Part shown: positions 1 to 8,965 of the stretch, in pieces
How the letters are laid out: every line of letters starts with the position of its first letter
Numbering within the stretch: the stretch's first letter is position 1
Notes under the pieces: generated by a model
The model's database searches: none
Told to the model about the DNA's origin: nothing
Seen by the model: only the letters and a program-made list of their open reading frames with translations
Position numbers and translations under genes: made by a program
NCBI GenBank assembly: GCA_021325135.1
Contig: JAJPHT010000030.1
Coordinates: forward strand, 1-64,000
DNA from: Pseudomonadota bacterium
GTDB taxonomy: Archaea; Thermoplasmatota; SW-10-69-26; JACQPN01; JAJPHT01
Direction of reading: 5' to 3'
Length of the DNA stretch: 64,000 nt

Positions 1-3000
1 GTCACGGCCAGCGGCTCGCTCTCCGCGACCCTCATCGCCGGGGTCCAGATCGAACTGGGCCCCGAGGGGCTCCAGGCTCGCGCGGGCCCGCTCATCGGCG
101 TCGGCGGGTCGTGGTCCACCAGCGGCGGGCTTCAGGGGGACGTCTGCTACACGCTGCTCCAGGTGGCCCTCGACGCGCGCTTCTTCCGATCCGACTGGGG
201 GACGAATTTCTATCCGCTCGGCGCCACGAGCATTACCGCCGCTCCGGACCAGTCCGCCGCGAGCCAATGTCCGTTTGAGGATCTCTCCGGATCCCAAGCC
301 TCCCTGCAAGTGCCCGGAGCACCCATCAGCATCATCGCACGCGACCGCCCCGACAAGGGACAGACGCATGTGGAGTGGCAGCCTGCGAACGACCACATCC
401 CTGTCGCCGGCTACCGCGTCTACCGCGGAACGTCCCCAGCCACGATGGCACTGGTCACAACTATGACCAGCGGCACCTCCCTTGAGGAGTCCGGACTCCA
501 AGAAGGGACGACGTACGACTACCAGGTCGTCCCGTTCAACGCCGCCGGAACGGGAAGCCCCTCGAGCATCGCCACCGTCAGGACGCTAACAAATACGATG
601 TCGATGGGCTTCGAGGAGTTTCCGTCGGGCACGGACATCGGGGGTGCCTACCTCGGCATCTCGTTCGGATTCTCCCAGTTCGGGGCCACCTGTAGCGCAG
701 ATGGCACGCCGGGCTGCTTCTACATCGGCAACTACGGGTCGGGTCCTCGTACCTCATGCGGCATCGACTCCGCGACGCAGCAGAGCAACTGCGTGATCCC
801 CATGGTGTCCGTAGGATCCGCGGGCCGGACGTTCCGCAGCTTCGAAGCGACGTTCCGCTACGCCCCGTACACGAACGGAAACCCCAACCGCCTCCACTTC
901 AGAGCCGTGACCCAGACCCCGACTGGCACCCACCTCGCCATCCCAGACGCAATCTGCGACATGCCCAACATGGGGATCGCGCGCTGCGGCATCAGCACGC
1001 CCGACCCCATTATTGCCATCGCCATCAGCCCCGAGTGCGCCTGCCAGAGCATGGACGACGTCACGATCACGCAGGATGTCAACCTCCATCCCTTGGCGAG
1101 CGCGCCCCAGGACCTCACCGCGACGACCTGGATCGACCGCGGGCAGGTCAAGCTCCACTGGAACGCGAGCGCCTACACGCCCTTCACGACGGCGGTCGAA
1201 GCCTACGACGTGTACCGCGGCACGTCCCCCGACGCACTCGGCCTCATCGCCACCGTCGGCCCGAGCACCTTCAGCTACGTGGACACCGGCCTGCCCGACA
1301 GCACCACCTACTACTACGCCGTCAAGGCCGTTAACGGGCACGGTGAAGGTCCCACGGCCACCAGCTCCGCGACGAGTCGTGGGAATCAGGACATCATGAC
1401 GTTCGACGAGTTCCCCGCAGGTTCTGATGTCACGCACGCTCTGCTCGGCGTTAACTTCTACACGTACAGTCGCTCATTCTACTGCTCCTATGCGCCGTGC
1501 AGCCCCGGGTTCTATGGATCGAATGACTACTCCAACTGCTGCGGTGGTGGGTCCGGAACGACCCCACCGCAGACGTCCTGTACATATGACGCCACTTATA
1601 ACCCCAATCAGGGCAACTGCTACCTTCCGACACCGCAGATTGTCTCGAGCAACGGCCGAACGTTCCGGTCCTTTGAAGCAACTTTCCATTACCGGCCGAA
1701 CACGAACGGCCAACCCAATCGCATCACATTCCAAGTCTTCAGAGCTGGTGACACCGGCCAGCCAAACCTCGTCGACCAGAATTCGTTCGTCTGCGACATG
1801 CCCAACACGGGAGTTGCCCGATGCGGCGTAAGCGTCCCCACCCCCATCATCGCAATCAACATCCAACAAAACATGGGCACAACAATGGACGATGTAATCA
1901 TCACACAAGATATCACATTGAATCCCCCCACGACAACTCCACAGGACCTCCAAGCCCAGACGTGGCTAGATGGCGGTCAGATCAAGCTCACATGGAACGG
2001 GACAGCATTCGCGTCGTTTACTGGGGCAATCGAGGCCTTTGACATTTACCGAGGGACCGACCCCAACAGCCTTCAGCTCGTCACCACCGTGGACAACTCG
2101 ACATTCACGTACCTTGACCACGGACTTGCCGATTCGACGCGCAATTACTACGCGGTCCGCGCTGCGAACAAACTCGGTGAGGGCCCCAGCGCAACCGCGA
2201 ACAACATGACGCAGAACAACCAGGATACATTCACGTTCGACGGATTGCCAGCGGGTTCTGACGTCACGCACGCCTACCTCGGCGTCAACCTCTACACGTA
2301 CGCCCGCTCATACTACTGCTCCTACGCGCCATGCAGCCCCGGATTCTATGGGTCGAACGATTGGTGCAACCCCTCCGCGTGTGGTACGTCCCCGCCGCAG
2401 ACATCCTGCACGTACGACGGCATTTACAACCCCAACCAGGGCAATTGCTACCTTCCGACACCGCAGGTCATTTCGACGAACGGGAGAACATTCCGCTCCT
2501 TCGAAGCCAGCTTCCATTATCGGCCAAACACGAACGGCCAGCCCAATCGCATCACATTCCAAGTCTACAGAGAGGGCGCCGCAGGTCAGCGGAGCTTTGT
2601 CGACGACAACAATTTCGTCTGCGACATGCCAGACACCGGGGTCGCCCGGTGCGGCGTCAGCACCCCCACACCGATCGACGCAATCGCCATCCAACCAACC
2701 TCCTGGATGGCAATGGACGACGTTACAATCACCGATTCGTTCACTCTTGCGCCCATCTCGACTGCCGTGACGGGACTTGCTGCGAGTCCGACCTCTACAC
2801 GAGGGCAATCCCACTTGACATGGAATGCGACCAGCTATGCCTCATTCACGGGGCCCCCCGACACCTACAACGTCTACCGCGGCTCAAGCCCCAGCGACCT
2901 CCAGATCATCCAGTCGCTCAGCAACCAGACGTTTTCCTATCTCGACTCAGGCCTGCAGGATGACGTCCGATACTTGTACGAGATCCGCGCCCAGAATGCG

Positions 3001-5178
3001 CAGGGCGAAGGACCCGGCGCACAGGTCAGCTACTTCATCGACACCATCCCGCCCACCATCGCCAACCATGCGACCGTCACCGCCGAGGCGACCTCAAGCC
3101 GCGGCGCGACCGTCTCCTATCAGCGCCCCGCCACGACGGACAACATCGACCCGCCGGGCCTCGCCGCGTGCGCGCCCACGAGCGGCAGCCAGTTCCCAGT
3201 GGGCGCGACAACCGCGACCTGCACAGCAACAGACCAGAGCGGAAACGCCGCGACGCCCACGACGTTCCAGGTCATCGTGGCGGACACCACACCCCCCACC
3301 GTTGACCCCCACCAGAACATGACCGCGGAGGCAACAAGCGCCGCGGGAGCCGTCGTCACCTACCAGAGCCCAGGCACCGAGGATCTCGTCGATGGGCCAA
3401 GCACTGCGACCTGCGCCCCCGCGTCTGGGTCCACGTTCGCGCTCGGCAACACGACGGTCACCTGCGGCGCGGCCGATGCGCACGGGAATCGCGCCACGTC
3501 CACGACGTTCACTGTCAGGGTGGTGGACACGACGCCCCCAGCCATCGACCCAAAGCCCAACATGCTGCTGGAAGCGACAAGCCCGCAAGGCGCCATGGCC
3601 AACTACACGGCCCCGTCATCGCACGACACCGTCGACGGAGCGGGCGTCGCCTCGTGCGGACCCGCGACGCGCTCCATCTTCCAGTTGGGCACTACGAGCA
3701 TCACTTGCACCGCCTCAGACTCCGCAGGGAACACCGGCACAAGCAGCTTCACTGTCACCGTCGTCGACACAACGCCGCCCCGCATCGACGCGCACGCGAA
3801 CGTCACGGCCGAGGCCACCAGCACGGCCGGCGCCGCCGTGCAGTACGCGCCGCCTGCCACGCACGACGCCGTGGACGGCGAGGGCACGGCCAACTGCCTC
3901 CGCGCGCCCAACGCGACCTTCCCCCTGGGCACAACCACCGTGACCTGCTTCGCGACCGACGCCAACGGCAACCGGGCGACGCCGGTCACCTTCAACGTCA
4001 CCGTCGCCGACACGACGCCTCCCGCCATCGACCCGTCGCCCAACCTTACGGCGGAGGCAAGCGGCCCCAACGGCGCAGCGGTCAACTACCAGGCGCCCGC
4101 GACGCGCGACCTCGTGGACGGCAACGGGACGGCCGACTGCGCGCCCGCCTCAGGACAAGCGTTCCCCCTCGGGACCACCATCGTGACCTGCAGGGCCACT
4201 GACGCTCATGGCAACAAGGCGAACGCCACGACCTTCACGATCACGGTCCAAGACACCACGGCTCCCGACCTCACGACCCAGGACAACATCACCATCACCG
4301 CCTGGGACTCGACCGGCACCCTTGTCACGTTCCTGACGCCCAACGCGACCGACGTGGTCGACGGGTCGGACCCCGTGACGTGCCTGCCCGCCAGCGGATC
4401 CACGTTCCGGACTGGCGACAATCTCGTCACCTGCCAAGCCACGGACCACGCCAACAACACCGGGACGACGACCTTCCACGTCGCAGTCGTCGCCACCGCG
4501 CCCCAACCGCCACAGAACGTGACCGCCGCCAGCGGCCCCGGCCCCACCAACGTCACGCTCGCCTGGACAGCTCCCACCCGCGACGGGGGCCTGGTGGTCA
4601 CGGCCTACCGTGTCTATCGCGAGGGCACGCTCGTGGCGACTCTGACAGGGCTATCCTACCGCGACACGGGGCTCAGCCCGAACGCCACCTACCGCTACGA
4701 CATCACGGCCCTCAACGACGCCGGGCCGAGCTTCAGCAGCTCCGTCAAGGCGTCCACCTCGCCTCCGCCCACCGCCCCCCAGAACCTCACGGCGCAGCCC
4801 GGAACGCAGCCGGGCGACGTCGGTCTCTCCTGGCAGGCTCCGGCCCAGACCTTCGGGCTGCCTCTCCTGGAATATCGCATCTACGAGGTGAACGGGACGA
4901 ACCTCTCGTACCTCGGGAGCACCACGGGCACATCCTTCACGGCGACAGGATGCCAGGCGGCGAAGCAGTGCACCTTCCTCGTCCGGGCCGTCACGATCGC
5001 CGGAGAAGGAGCGTCATCGAACCAGGCGAGCTCGCCGGGAACAGAGGCCCGACCTCCAAACCCCGCCGTCCAAGGCAACCCCGACGGGAGCGTCGCCGTC
5101 TACAACGACAAGAACGGCAACGGCCAAGACGACCCAGGCGAGGACGTCGCGACCATCAACCCCAACGGCCTTGCATAG
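1..5178 (+). CDS. Giant secreted/surface protein with FN3, repeated beta-sandwich and HYR domains (5' partial)
   Basis: The frame is open from base 1, so the N-terminus lies outside the window; 1725 residues are visible. From about 330 to 3030 nt, FN3-like modules (motifs such as YRVYRGTSP and LEESGLQEGTTYDYQV) alternate with three copies of a Cys-rich unit, each starting with an FxEFPxGxD-type motif, near 600, 1395 and 2230 nt. Six HYR-type modules follow (about 3040-4500 nt), each opening with D-T-x-x-P and carrying paired cysteines. Two more FN3 modules come next, then a C-terminal DKNGNGQDDPGED segment resembling a calcium loop. No C-terminal membrane anchor is visible, so attachment, if any, is N-terminal or through a partner. 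Such modules serve adhesion or surface assembly in known families; the ligand is unknown. Copies 2 and 3 of the Cys-rich unit are much closer to each other than to copy 1. Confidence 0.85.
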   Translation, partial: VTASGSLSATLIAGVQIELGPEGLQARAGPLIGVGGSWSTSGGLQGDVCYTLLQVALDARFFRSDWGTNFYPLGATSITAAPDQSAASQCPFEDLSGSQASLQVPGAPISIIARDRPDKGQTHVEWQPANDHIPVAGYRVYRGTSPATMALVTTMTSGTSLEESGLQEGTTYDYQVVPFNAAGTGSPSSIATVRTLTNTMSMGFEEFPSGTDIGGAYLGISFGFSQFGATCSADGTPGCFYIGNYGSGPRTSCGIDSATQQSNCVIPMVSVGSAGRTFRSFEATFRYAPYTNGNPNRLHFRAVTQTPTGTHLAIPDAICDMPNMGIARCGISTPDPIIAIAISPECACQSMDDVTITQDVNLHPLASAPQDLTATTWIDRGQVKLHWNASAYTPFTTAVEAYDVYRGTSPDALGLIATVGPSTFSYVDTGLPDSTTYYYAVKAVNGHGEGPTATSSATSRGNQDIMTFDEFPAGSDVTHALLGVNFYTYSRSFYCSYAPCSPGFYGSNDYSNCCGGGSGTTPPQTSCTYDATYNPNQGNCYLPTPQIVSSNGRTFRSFEATFHYRPNTNGQPNRITFQVFRAGDTGQPNLVDQNSFVCDMPNTGVARCGVSVPTPIIAINIQQNMGTTMDDVIITQDITLNPPTTTPQDLQAQTWLDGGQIKLTWNGTAFASFTGAIEAFDIYRGTDPNSLQLVTTVDNSTFTYLDHGLADSTRNYYAVRAANKLGEGPSATANNMTQNNQDTFTFDGLPAGSDVTHAYLGVNLYTYARSYYCSYAPCSPGFYGSNDWCNPSACGTSPPQTSCTYDGIYNPNQGNCYLPTPQVISTNGRTFRSFEASFHYRPNTNGQPNRITFQVYREGAAGQRSFVDDNNFVCDMPDTGVARCGVSTPTPIDAIAIQPTSWMAMDDVTITDSFTLAPISTAVTGLAASPTSTRGQSHLTWNATSYASFTGPPDTYNVYRGSSPSDLQIIQSLSNQTFSYLDSGLQDDVRYLYEIRAQNAQGEGPGAQVSYFIDTIPPTIANHATVTAEATSSRGATVSYQRPATTDNIDPPGLAACAPTSGSQFPVGATTATCTATDQSGNAATPTTFQVIVADTTPPTVDPHQNMTAEATSAAGAVVTYQSPGTEDLVDGPSTATCAPASGSTFALGNTTVTCGAADAHGNRATSTTFTVRVVDTTPPAIDPKPNMLLEATSPQGAMANYTAPSSHDTVDGAGVASCGPATRSIFQLGTTSITCTASDSAGNTGTSSFTVTVVDTTPPRIDAHANVTAEATSTAGAAVQYAPPATHDAVDGEGTANCLRAPNATFPLGTTTVTCFATDANGNRATPVTFNVTVADTTPPAIDPSPNLTAEASGPNGAAVNYQAPATRDLVDGNGTADCAPASGQAFPLGTTIVTCRATDAHGNKANATTFTITVQDTTAPDLTTQDNITITAWDSTGTLVTFLTPNATDVVDGSDPVTCLPASGSTFRTGDNLVTCQATDHANNTGTTTFHVAVVATAPQPPQNVTAASGPGPTNVTLAWTAPTRDGGLVVTAYRVYREGTLVATLTGLSYRDTGLSPNATYRYDITALNDAGPSFSSSVKASTSPPPTAPQNLTAQPGTQPGDVGLSWQAPAQTFGLPLLEYRIYEVNGTNLSYLGSTTGTSFTATGCQAAKQCTFLVRAVTIAGEGASSNQASSPGTEARPPNPAVQGNPDGSVAVYNDKNGNGQDDPGEDVATINPNGLA

Positions 5179-5335
5179 AAATCGGCGAGGGGCCTGAAAC
5201 GATGGCGCCGGACGTGAGATCCCAGGGTGAGGGGCCCCGAAGTGGCGCTGAAGTCGGACAAGACAAGACCATGCTTATCAATCATGCACGCCGGCGTCCT
5301 AGGGCCGATCATGGGGAGAGGGGTGCGTCACGAGT

Positions 5336-5343
5336 CTTTACGT
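5336..5343 (+). promoter_or_regulatory. Candidate archaeal TATA-like box for the reductase gene
   Basis: TTTACGTA lies 24-31 nt before the ATG at 5367, the distance expected for a leaderless archaeal transcript. The surrounding 5179-5366 gap has no ORF worth calling. A second AT-rich patch, CTTATCA, is near 5274. Assignment rests on position and composition only. Confidence 0.35.
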
Positions 5344-5366
5344 AGGGGGTCTGGCACGACGAGCAT

Positions 5367-6539
5367 ATGGTGTCGACTGAACGGCCCCACAACGATGTCC
5401 TCATCGTGGGCGCTGGTCCCGCGGGGAGCACAGCTGCCACGCTCCTGGCCTCGCGAGGCCTCCGCGTCCAGCTTCTTGAAGCACGGCGCTTCCCGCGTCA
5501 GAAACTCTGTGGCGGGCTCCTGACCGAGAAGACGCTCCTCCTGCTCAACCGCGTCTTTGGCGAAACGCCCCGCAGCTTGCATGAGGCAGGCATCATCGAC
5601 GAAGACGCCCCGACCTTCGCCGTCTACTGGCGCAAGCGGCGCTTGGCCAGGAGCCGTTCAGAGCCCCCATTCCTCCTCGCGAATCGACAGGCGCTCGACG
5701 CGCATCTCTTGGCCCACGCACGGGGCGCGGGCGCTGAGGTCCTGGAAGAGACCCCCGTGCGCGAGATTGTCACCGACCCGCCCAGCGTCATCGACCTGGG
5801 CGGCCACCGACACGCCGGGCGCATCTTGCTGGGCGCAGACGGCGTCAACAGCTTGATACGCCGAACCCTCACCACCGAGGGCCTGATTCACACGCCGGCC
5901 TGGAAGGAGAACCTCGCCAGCGGGCTGGAGTGCAGCGTTCCGAAGGATCAAGCGCCCCAACTCGCGGGAGAGCTCATGATCCACTTGGGCGTCGTCGATC
6001 ACGGGTACGGCTGGGTCTTTCCGCACAAGGACGCCTACCTCATCGGCGTGGGCGGCCTCAACCGGACCAACCGCGGCTTCCAGCGCGTGCTCGCCGACTA
6101 TCTGGATCTCCTTGGGGTTCCATCAGGAGTTGCCTCGAAGGTCGCCGGGCATCCCATCCCGTACGGCAACCATGTCCCTCAGCCGGCCGCCGGGAGTTGC
6201 CTCCTGCTCGGGGACGCCGCGGGCTTGGTGGATCCAATCTTGGGCGAGGGCATCTACTACGCGGCGCGAAGCGCAGAGCTTGCGGCCAACAGCATCCTGC
6301 GCACCGACGCGGGACCCGCGGCTGCGCGCGAATACGTCCGGCTCCTTCAACGCGAAGTCCACCCCGAGTTTGAGGCGGGGCTCCGGTGGAGGCGGCTCGT
6401 CTTCGCCGGCCCGGAGTTCCTGCGCGCGACGATGAGCCTGCTTGCCCTCTGGGGAGCCCGCGCACGCGTCCTCGACGTCGTGCACGGGCGACGCGGCCTC
6501 CCCCAATGGGGGCGACAGGCCCGTGCGTACGATCCTTAG
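5367..6539 (+). CDS. Geranylgeranyl reductase family FAD-dependent oxidoreductase
   Basis: The 390-residue protein opens with a Rossmann FAD-binding signature (DVLIVGAGPAGSTAA, residues 9-23), followed by the family's F-P-R-x-K-x-C-G-G motif (about residues 41-50). A mid-protein GADGVNSLIRR and a C-terminal LLGDAAGLVDPILGEGI flavin-contact motif are typical of geranylgeranyl reductases and related monooxygenase-fold enzymes. In archaea this family saturates the isoprenoid chains of membrane lipids; many paralogues have other isoprenoid or unknown substrates, so the exact substrate is not claimed. It stands alone between the surface-protein gene and a convergent ParB-like gene. A TATA-like box at 5336-5343 suggests its own leaderless transcript. 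It shows no sign of belonging to the minus-strand block. Confidence 0.85.
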   Translation: MVSTERPHNDVLIVGAGPAGSTAATLLASRGLRVQLLEARRFPRQKLCGGLLTEKTLLLLNRVFGETPRSLHEAGIIDEDAPTFAVYWRKRRLARSRSEPPFLLANRQALDAHLLAHARGAGAEVLEETPVREIVTDPPSVIDLGGHRHAGRILLGADGVNSLIRRTLTTEGLIHTPAWKENLASGLECSVPKDQAPQLAGELMIHLGVVDHGYGWVFPHKDAYLIGVGGLNRTNRGFQRVLADYLDLLGVPSGVASKVAGHPIPYGNHVPQPAAGSCLLLGDAAGLVDPILGEGIYYAARSAELAANSILRTDAGPAAAREYVRLLQREVHPEFEAGLRWRRLVFAGPEFLRATMSLLALWGARARVLDVVHGRRGLPQWGRQARAYDP

Positions 6540-6550
6540 CGCCAGGGGTT

Positions 6551-6796
6551 TTACTCTTGGATGAGGGCGGGGTACTCGGTCCAGTTCAGGAGAAGGGCCG
6601 CGTTGAGCCGGCTGCGGCCGCCGCCGACCAAGTCGTACGTGCCGTCAGGGCGCATCCGGAGCCGCACAGGGATGAGTTCGGGGCTCGCCTTCATGGCCAG
6701 CGCCAGGGACTCCAGGCGTCGGGAAGGCGCTTCGGCCCGATGGAAACGGATCTTGTGGATCGGGACTATGACTGGCCTGGACGGCTTCGACTCCAT
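6551..6796 (-). CDS. Small ParB/sulfiredoxin-like nuclease-domain protein
   Basis: The 81-residue protein has a ParB-N fold pattern: V-P-I-H-K-I-R near the N-terminus, then LESLALAMKASPELIPVRLR, then G-G-G-R-S-R-L-N-A-A-L-L and W-T-E-Y-P-A at the end. These match the β1-α-β-GERR-type core of ParB-like domains, with GGGRSR in place of GERRxR. The DNA-binding half of chromosome-partition ParB is absent, so a role in partitioning is not implied; free-standing ParB-N domains are common on plasmids and phages. ATG at 6796 was chosen because GGAAGGAG precedes it by 7 nt. It is convergent with the reductase gene, 12 nt away. Confidence 0.7.
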   Translation of the reverse strand: MESKPSRPVIVPIHKIRFHRAEAPSRRLESLALAMKASPELIPVRLRMRPDGTYDLVGGGRSRLNAALLLNWTEYPALIQE

Positions 6797-6894
6797 CCTG
6801 CTGCTCCTTCCAAGAGTCGGCAAGGGGTCCTTCCCGATGGCCTTGTCGCTGCGGGGGTCTCTTGAAGCCGCGCGTGCGGCGGCTGCCGCGCGGG

Positions 6895-7269
6895 ATGGTG
6901 CGGGAGGATCGGCGCTTGGCGCGCGGGGAGGGCTACTACGATGGTTTCCGCATCGTCGTCGGGAGCAAGCAAGACCGGAGGACCGTGGCGCACGAGAAGG
7001 GACACTGGCTCTGGGCACAGCTCCCCCACAAGGCGCGGCGCCGCTTCGTCGCGGCCGTGTGCGCCCGCTCGCCGCTCGACTTGCGTCGCCCCGCCTGGAA
7101 AGTCGTCCGCGAGGCCTTCGACGAATCGACCACGGGGACTCACCCTTTCGTGGAGGAGGTTTGGGCTGAGGCTTTTGCCGCCGACAGGATGGGGGAACGC
7201 GGGCTGCCGCGGTGGCTCAGGCGAGAGGTCGTGACCGCGCTTGGGATCCTCGCGGCGAAGGCCTCATGA
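6895..7269 (+). CDS. HExxH metallopeptidase-like protein (ImmA/IrrE-like)
   Basis: The 124-residue protein contains T-V-A-H-E-K-G-H-W-L-W, an HExxH zinc-binding motif in the sequence context used by ImmA/IrrE-type small metallopeptidases. A downstream W-A-E-A-F-A-A-D segment could supply the third zinc ligand, as the E-x-x-A-x-x-F/A-A motif does in that family. ATG 6895 is preferred; TTG 6862 would add 11 basic residues. It is divergent from the ParB-like gene and is followed by two small plus-strand genes, so it may be the first gene of a short operon. In known families such proteases cleave a repressor, and the helix-turn-helix protein at 7505 is an obvious candidate partner, though nothing in the sequence proves it. 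Confidence 0.6.
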   Translation: MVREDRRLARGEGYYDGFRIVVGSKQDRRTVAHEKGHWLWAQLPHKARRRFVAAVCARSPLDLRRPAWKVVREAFDESTTGTHPFVEEVWAEAFAADRMGERGLPRWLRREVVTALGILAAKAS

Positions 7270-7294
7270 AGCCTGGTCGCTTTCAGCGACCATC

Positions 7295-7498
7295 ATGCGA
7301 TCTTCGGCGCAGCGCGTCGCGCTCCTGGCTTGGGCCGAGAGGCATCCGGTGAGCTTGGAGGAAGCGCTTGACGCTGCGAGCTTGGCGTGGACGCACGGCT
7401 TCCGCGTGCGCTTCCACCGCGCTAGGAGCCGCCGGCGGCGCACGCCTGCCCGTTGGCTGGTTCGCCTGCGACGTGAAGCGTCAGAAACCAAAGGGTGA
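7295..7498 (+). CDS. Small basic hypothetical protein
   Basis: A 67-residue ORF lies between the metallopeptidase-like gene and the HTH gene, 25 nt after the former and 6 nt before the latter. It has an Ala/Leu-rich amphipathic first half (ALLAWAERHPVSLEEALDAA) and an Arg-rich tail. It was accepted as a gene because of its tight packing and helical composition. No family is recognised. A nucleic-acid-binding role would fit the basic tail but is a guess. Confidence 0.45.
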   Translation: MRSSAQRVALLAWAERHPVSLEEALDAASLAWTHGFRVRFHRARSRRRRTPARWLVRLRREASETKG

Positions 7499-7504
7499 CT
7501 GCGC

Positions 7505-8014
7505 GTGGGCCCAGACCCCTTCTTGGATGCGATTCAGGAGGCTGCCGAATCCGCCTTGCAGATTCTCAACGACTCTCGGCCTCCGCGCCTGCGTGCTGAC
7601 CAGTACCCTCAGACGGTCCTCGTGCTCGGGGGAGGTATCCTGTGGGCTGCTGGTCATTCCGTGGACGAGATCGCGGACCGGCTCGAACTCTCCCGCGACT
7701 GGGTCGAGCCCCGCGCCCAGCGCCTCGTCGACCAAGGGTACTGGCGAACCGTGCCCGATGGAGCACGCAGCTACCTCGCGGTCGGAGACGTTCCCGACGA
7801 CGCGGGGGAAGATGCCTGGAAGGAGGCGGTTGGGGAACTCATGGCGGCGCTCCTCGTCGTCGAAGGCTACCTCGAACGAATCGTCTTGCCTGTTCCAACC
7901 GTTGAGACGCCAGGCGTTCCCAGCGCGGGTTCTGGCCCCACTCCATCTCAGAGGCTTGTGCGCGAGATCATCGAACAAGCCCTGAATCCGACTTCCAACT
8001 CCCCCGAGTCGTAG
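7505..8014 (+). CDS. Winged-helix/HTH-like protein
   Basis: The 169-residue protein starts with GTG, 6 nt after the previous stop. Residues about 50-85 (HSVDEIADRLELSRDWVEPR followed by A-Q-R-L-V-D-Q-G-Y-W) read like a helix-turn-helix with a following wing, and the C-terminus is a long amphipathic helix. It is the last plus-strand gene before the minus-strand block and ends convergently with the gene at 8037. A regulator is plausible; it could act with the upstream HExxH protein in an ImmA/ImmR-like pair. That pairing is inference from neighbourhood only. Confidence 0.5.
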   Translation: MGPDPFLDAIQEAAESALQILNDSRPPRLRADQYPQTVLVLGGGILWAAGHSVDEIADRLELSRDWVEPRAQRLVDQGYWRTVPDGARSYLAVGDVPDDAGEDAWKEAVGELMAALLVVEGYLERIVLPVPTVETPGVPSAGSGPTPSQRLVREIIEQALNPTSNSPES

Positions 8015-8036
8015 TCCGACCGCTGTGCGGACGGGG

Positions 8037-8399
8037 TCAAGACTGCCTGACTAGGCGGGGCTTCCGGAAGCCAGGGTCCCCGCGGATGAACGCCTCGTAG
8101 CCCCTGCACGGGCTGGGAGACGCGGCGCCGTGATGGAAGATCCGGCGCAACCCCACGTCGTCGTGGCAGGAGGGTTCGCATCCATCCTCGAGGGCGAGCA
8201 TGGCATCCTCGTCGTAGCCCATCTTGGCGCCGCGCCGGAATGGGCAGCTGGTGCACGCCTCCCGCGGAGGTTCAAGGAGCGTCGTCGCGCGCGTCGCGGC
8301 GGTCACGCGGCCCGAGGGGATGGCTTGCTCTCCCAAGACCCGCCGCGACCCTTGCCCCGAGGAAGGCAAGAAGAATGGGCTTGCTTTCTCCGTGCTCAT
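8037..8399 (-). CDS. Cys-rich DUF6283-like small protein
   Basis: The 120-residue protein carries C-T-S-C-P-F-R-R, then E-D-G-C-E-P-S-C-H-D-D, then C-R-G-Y-E-A-F. This CxxCPFR ... CH ... CxGxxxF arrangement is what I recall for DUF6283-type small phage and plasmid proteins, probably zinc or metal binding. The first 30 residues are polar and low in complexity. Its ATG overlaps the stop of the upstream mini-gene as ATGA, so translation is likely coupled. It is the last gene of the chain of tiny genes running leftward from 11336. Function is unknown. Confidence 0.65.
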   Translation of the reverse strand: MSTEKASPFFLPSSGQGSRRVLGEQAIPSGRVTAATRATTLLEPPREACTSCPFRRGAKMGYDEDAMLALEDGCEPSCHDDVGLRRIFHHGAASPSPCRGYEAFIRGDPGFRKPRLVRQS

Positions 8400-8563
8400 G
8401 CGACACGCTCCATGAAGCCGTGCGACCAACCGAAGCCGAAGCAGTTGTGCGGTCCCGAGTCGGTCGTGTAGAGCGTTCGGCGGCATGGGCGTCGGACGCA
8501 CCGGTAGAGGCGCCACGCTTTGCCGTTCTCGGCGGGCGATCCCGGGACGGGGAGGCTTGTCAT
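8396..8563 (-). CDS. Mini-protein with Cys-pair zinc-ribbon pattern (55 aa)
   Basis: A short ORF encodes Y-R-C-V-R-R-P-C-R-R-T-L-Y-T-T-D and then P-H-N-C-F-G-F-G-W, a Cys-x4-Cys ... Cys layout resembling small phage zinc-ribbon proteins. It overlaps both neighbours by ATGA-type stop-start overlaps (start at 8563 over the stop at 8560; stop at 8396 under the start at 8399). The overlaps plus conserved-looking cysteines are the reason for calling it. Confidence 0.6.
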   Translation of the reverse strand: MTSLPVPGSPAENGKAWRLYRCVRRPCRRTLYTTDSGPHNCFGFGWSHGFMERVA

Positions 8564-8802
8564 CGTTGCGCTCTCCAGAGCAGGAAGGCGTTCCCGTCCG
8601 TGAGTTCACCGTGGTCGCTCGTTCCGCGCAGGATGCGGACAGGGCCGACGAACCGCGAGCGTGGCGGGTTCGTCCATCGCCGGCGGATCCTCCACAGCCA
8701 TCGCGTCCCCCACCACTCCAAGCACACGTCGCGCGTCCTGATCGAGTGACCCCTGCCGTGTCCCGGCCACCACACGAGGAGCCTTCGCTGGGAATCAGCC
8801 AA
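8560..8802 (-). CDS. Trp/Arg-rich hypothetical protein
   Basis: An 80-residue ORF starts at TTG 8802, overlapping the stop of the preceding mini-gene at 8797. It contains CLEWWGTRWLWRIRRRW and ends in GNAFLLWRAQR. The composition is unusually rich in Trp and Arg, but the frame is uninterrupted and coupled on both sides. No family recognised; possibly nucleic-acid or membrane-surface binding. Confidence 0.45.
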   Translation of the reverse strand: MADSQRRLLVWWPGHGRGHSIRTRDVCLEWWGTRWLWRIRRRWTNPPRSRFVGPVRILRGTSDHGELTDGNAFLLWRAQR

Positions 8803-8965
8803 GCGGGTTCACCCCATGCTTTCGGAGAACGGCGTCCACTTCCTGGCATGGCCCGCAGGTGCAAGGGCGCCCGAGCGCCATCGCGTGCTGACGCCACGTC
8901 ACGAACGCCTGCCCAAGAAGGCCAGCACGAAGGACGCGCGCGATGTCGGAACCGCTACGCGGCAC
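8795..8965 (-). CDS. Mini-protein with CxCGPC motif (56 aa)
   Basis: The GTG start at 8965 overlaps the end of the upstream gene. The 56-residue product has an amphipathic first half and then G-R-P-C-T-C-G-P-C-Q-E-V-D, a tight cluster of three cysteines likely to bind metal, followed by VLRKHGVNPLG. It overlaps the next start by 8 nt. Called on overlap, length and cysteine cluster; function unknown. Confidence 0.55.
   Translation of the reverse strand: MPRSGSDIARVLRAGLLGQAFVTWRQHAMALGRPCTCGPCQEVDAVLRKHGVNPLG

Noticed and set aside
6551..6796. ParB-like protein as evidence of a partition system
   Set aside because: Only the nuclease-type N-domain is present, there is no ParA, and free-standing ParB-N domains have many other roles.
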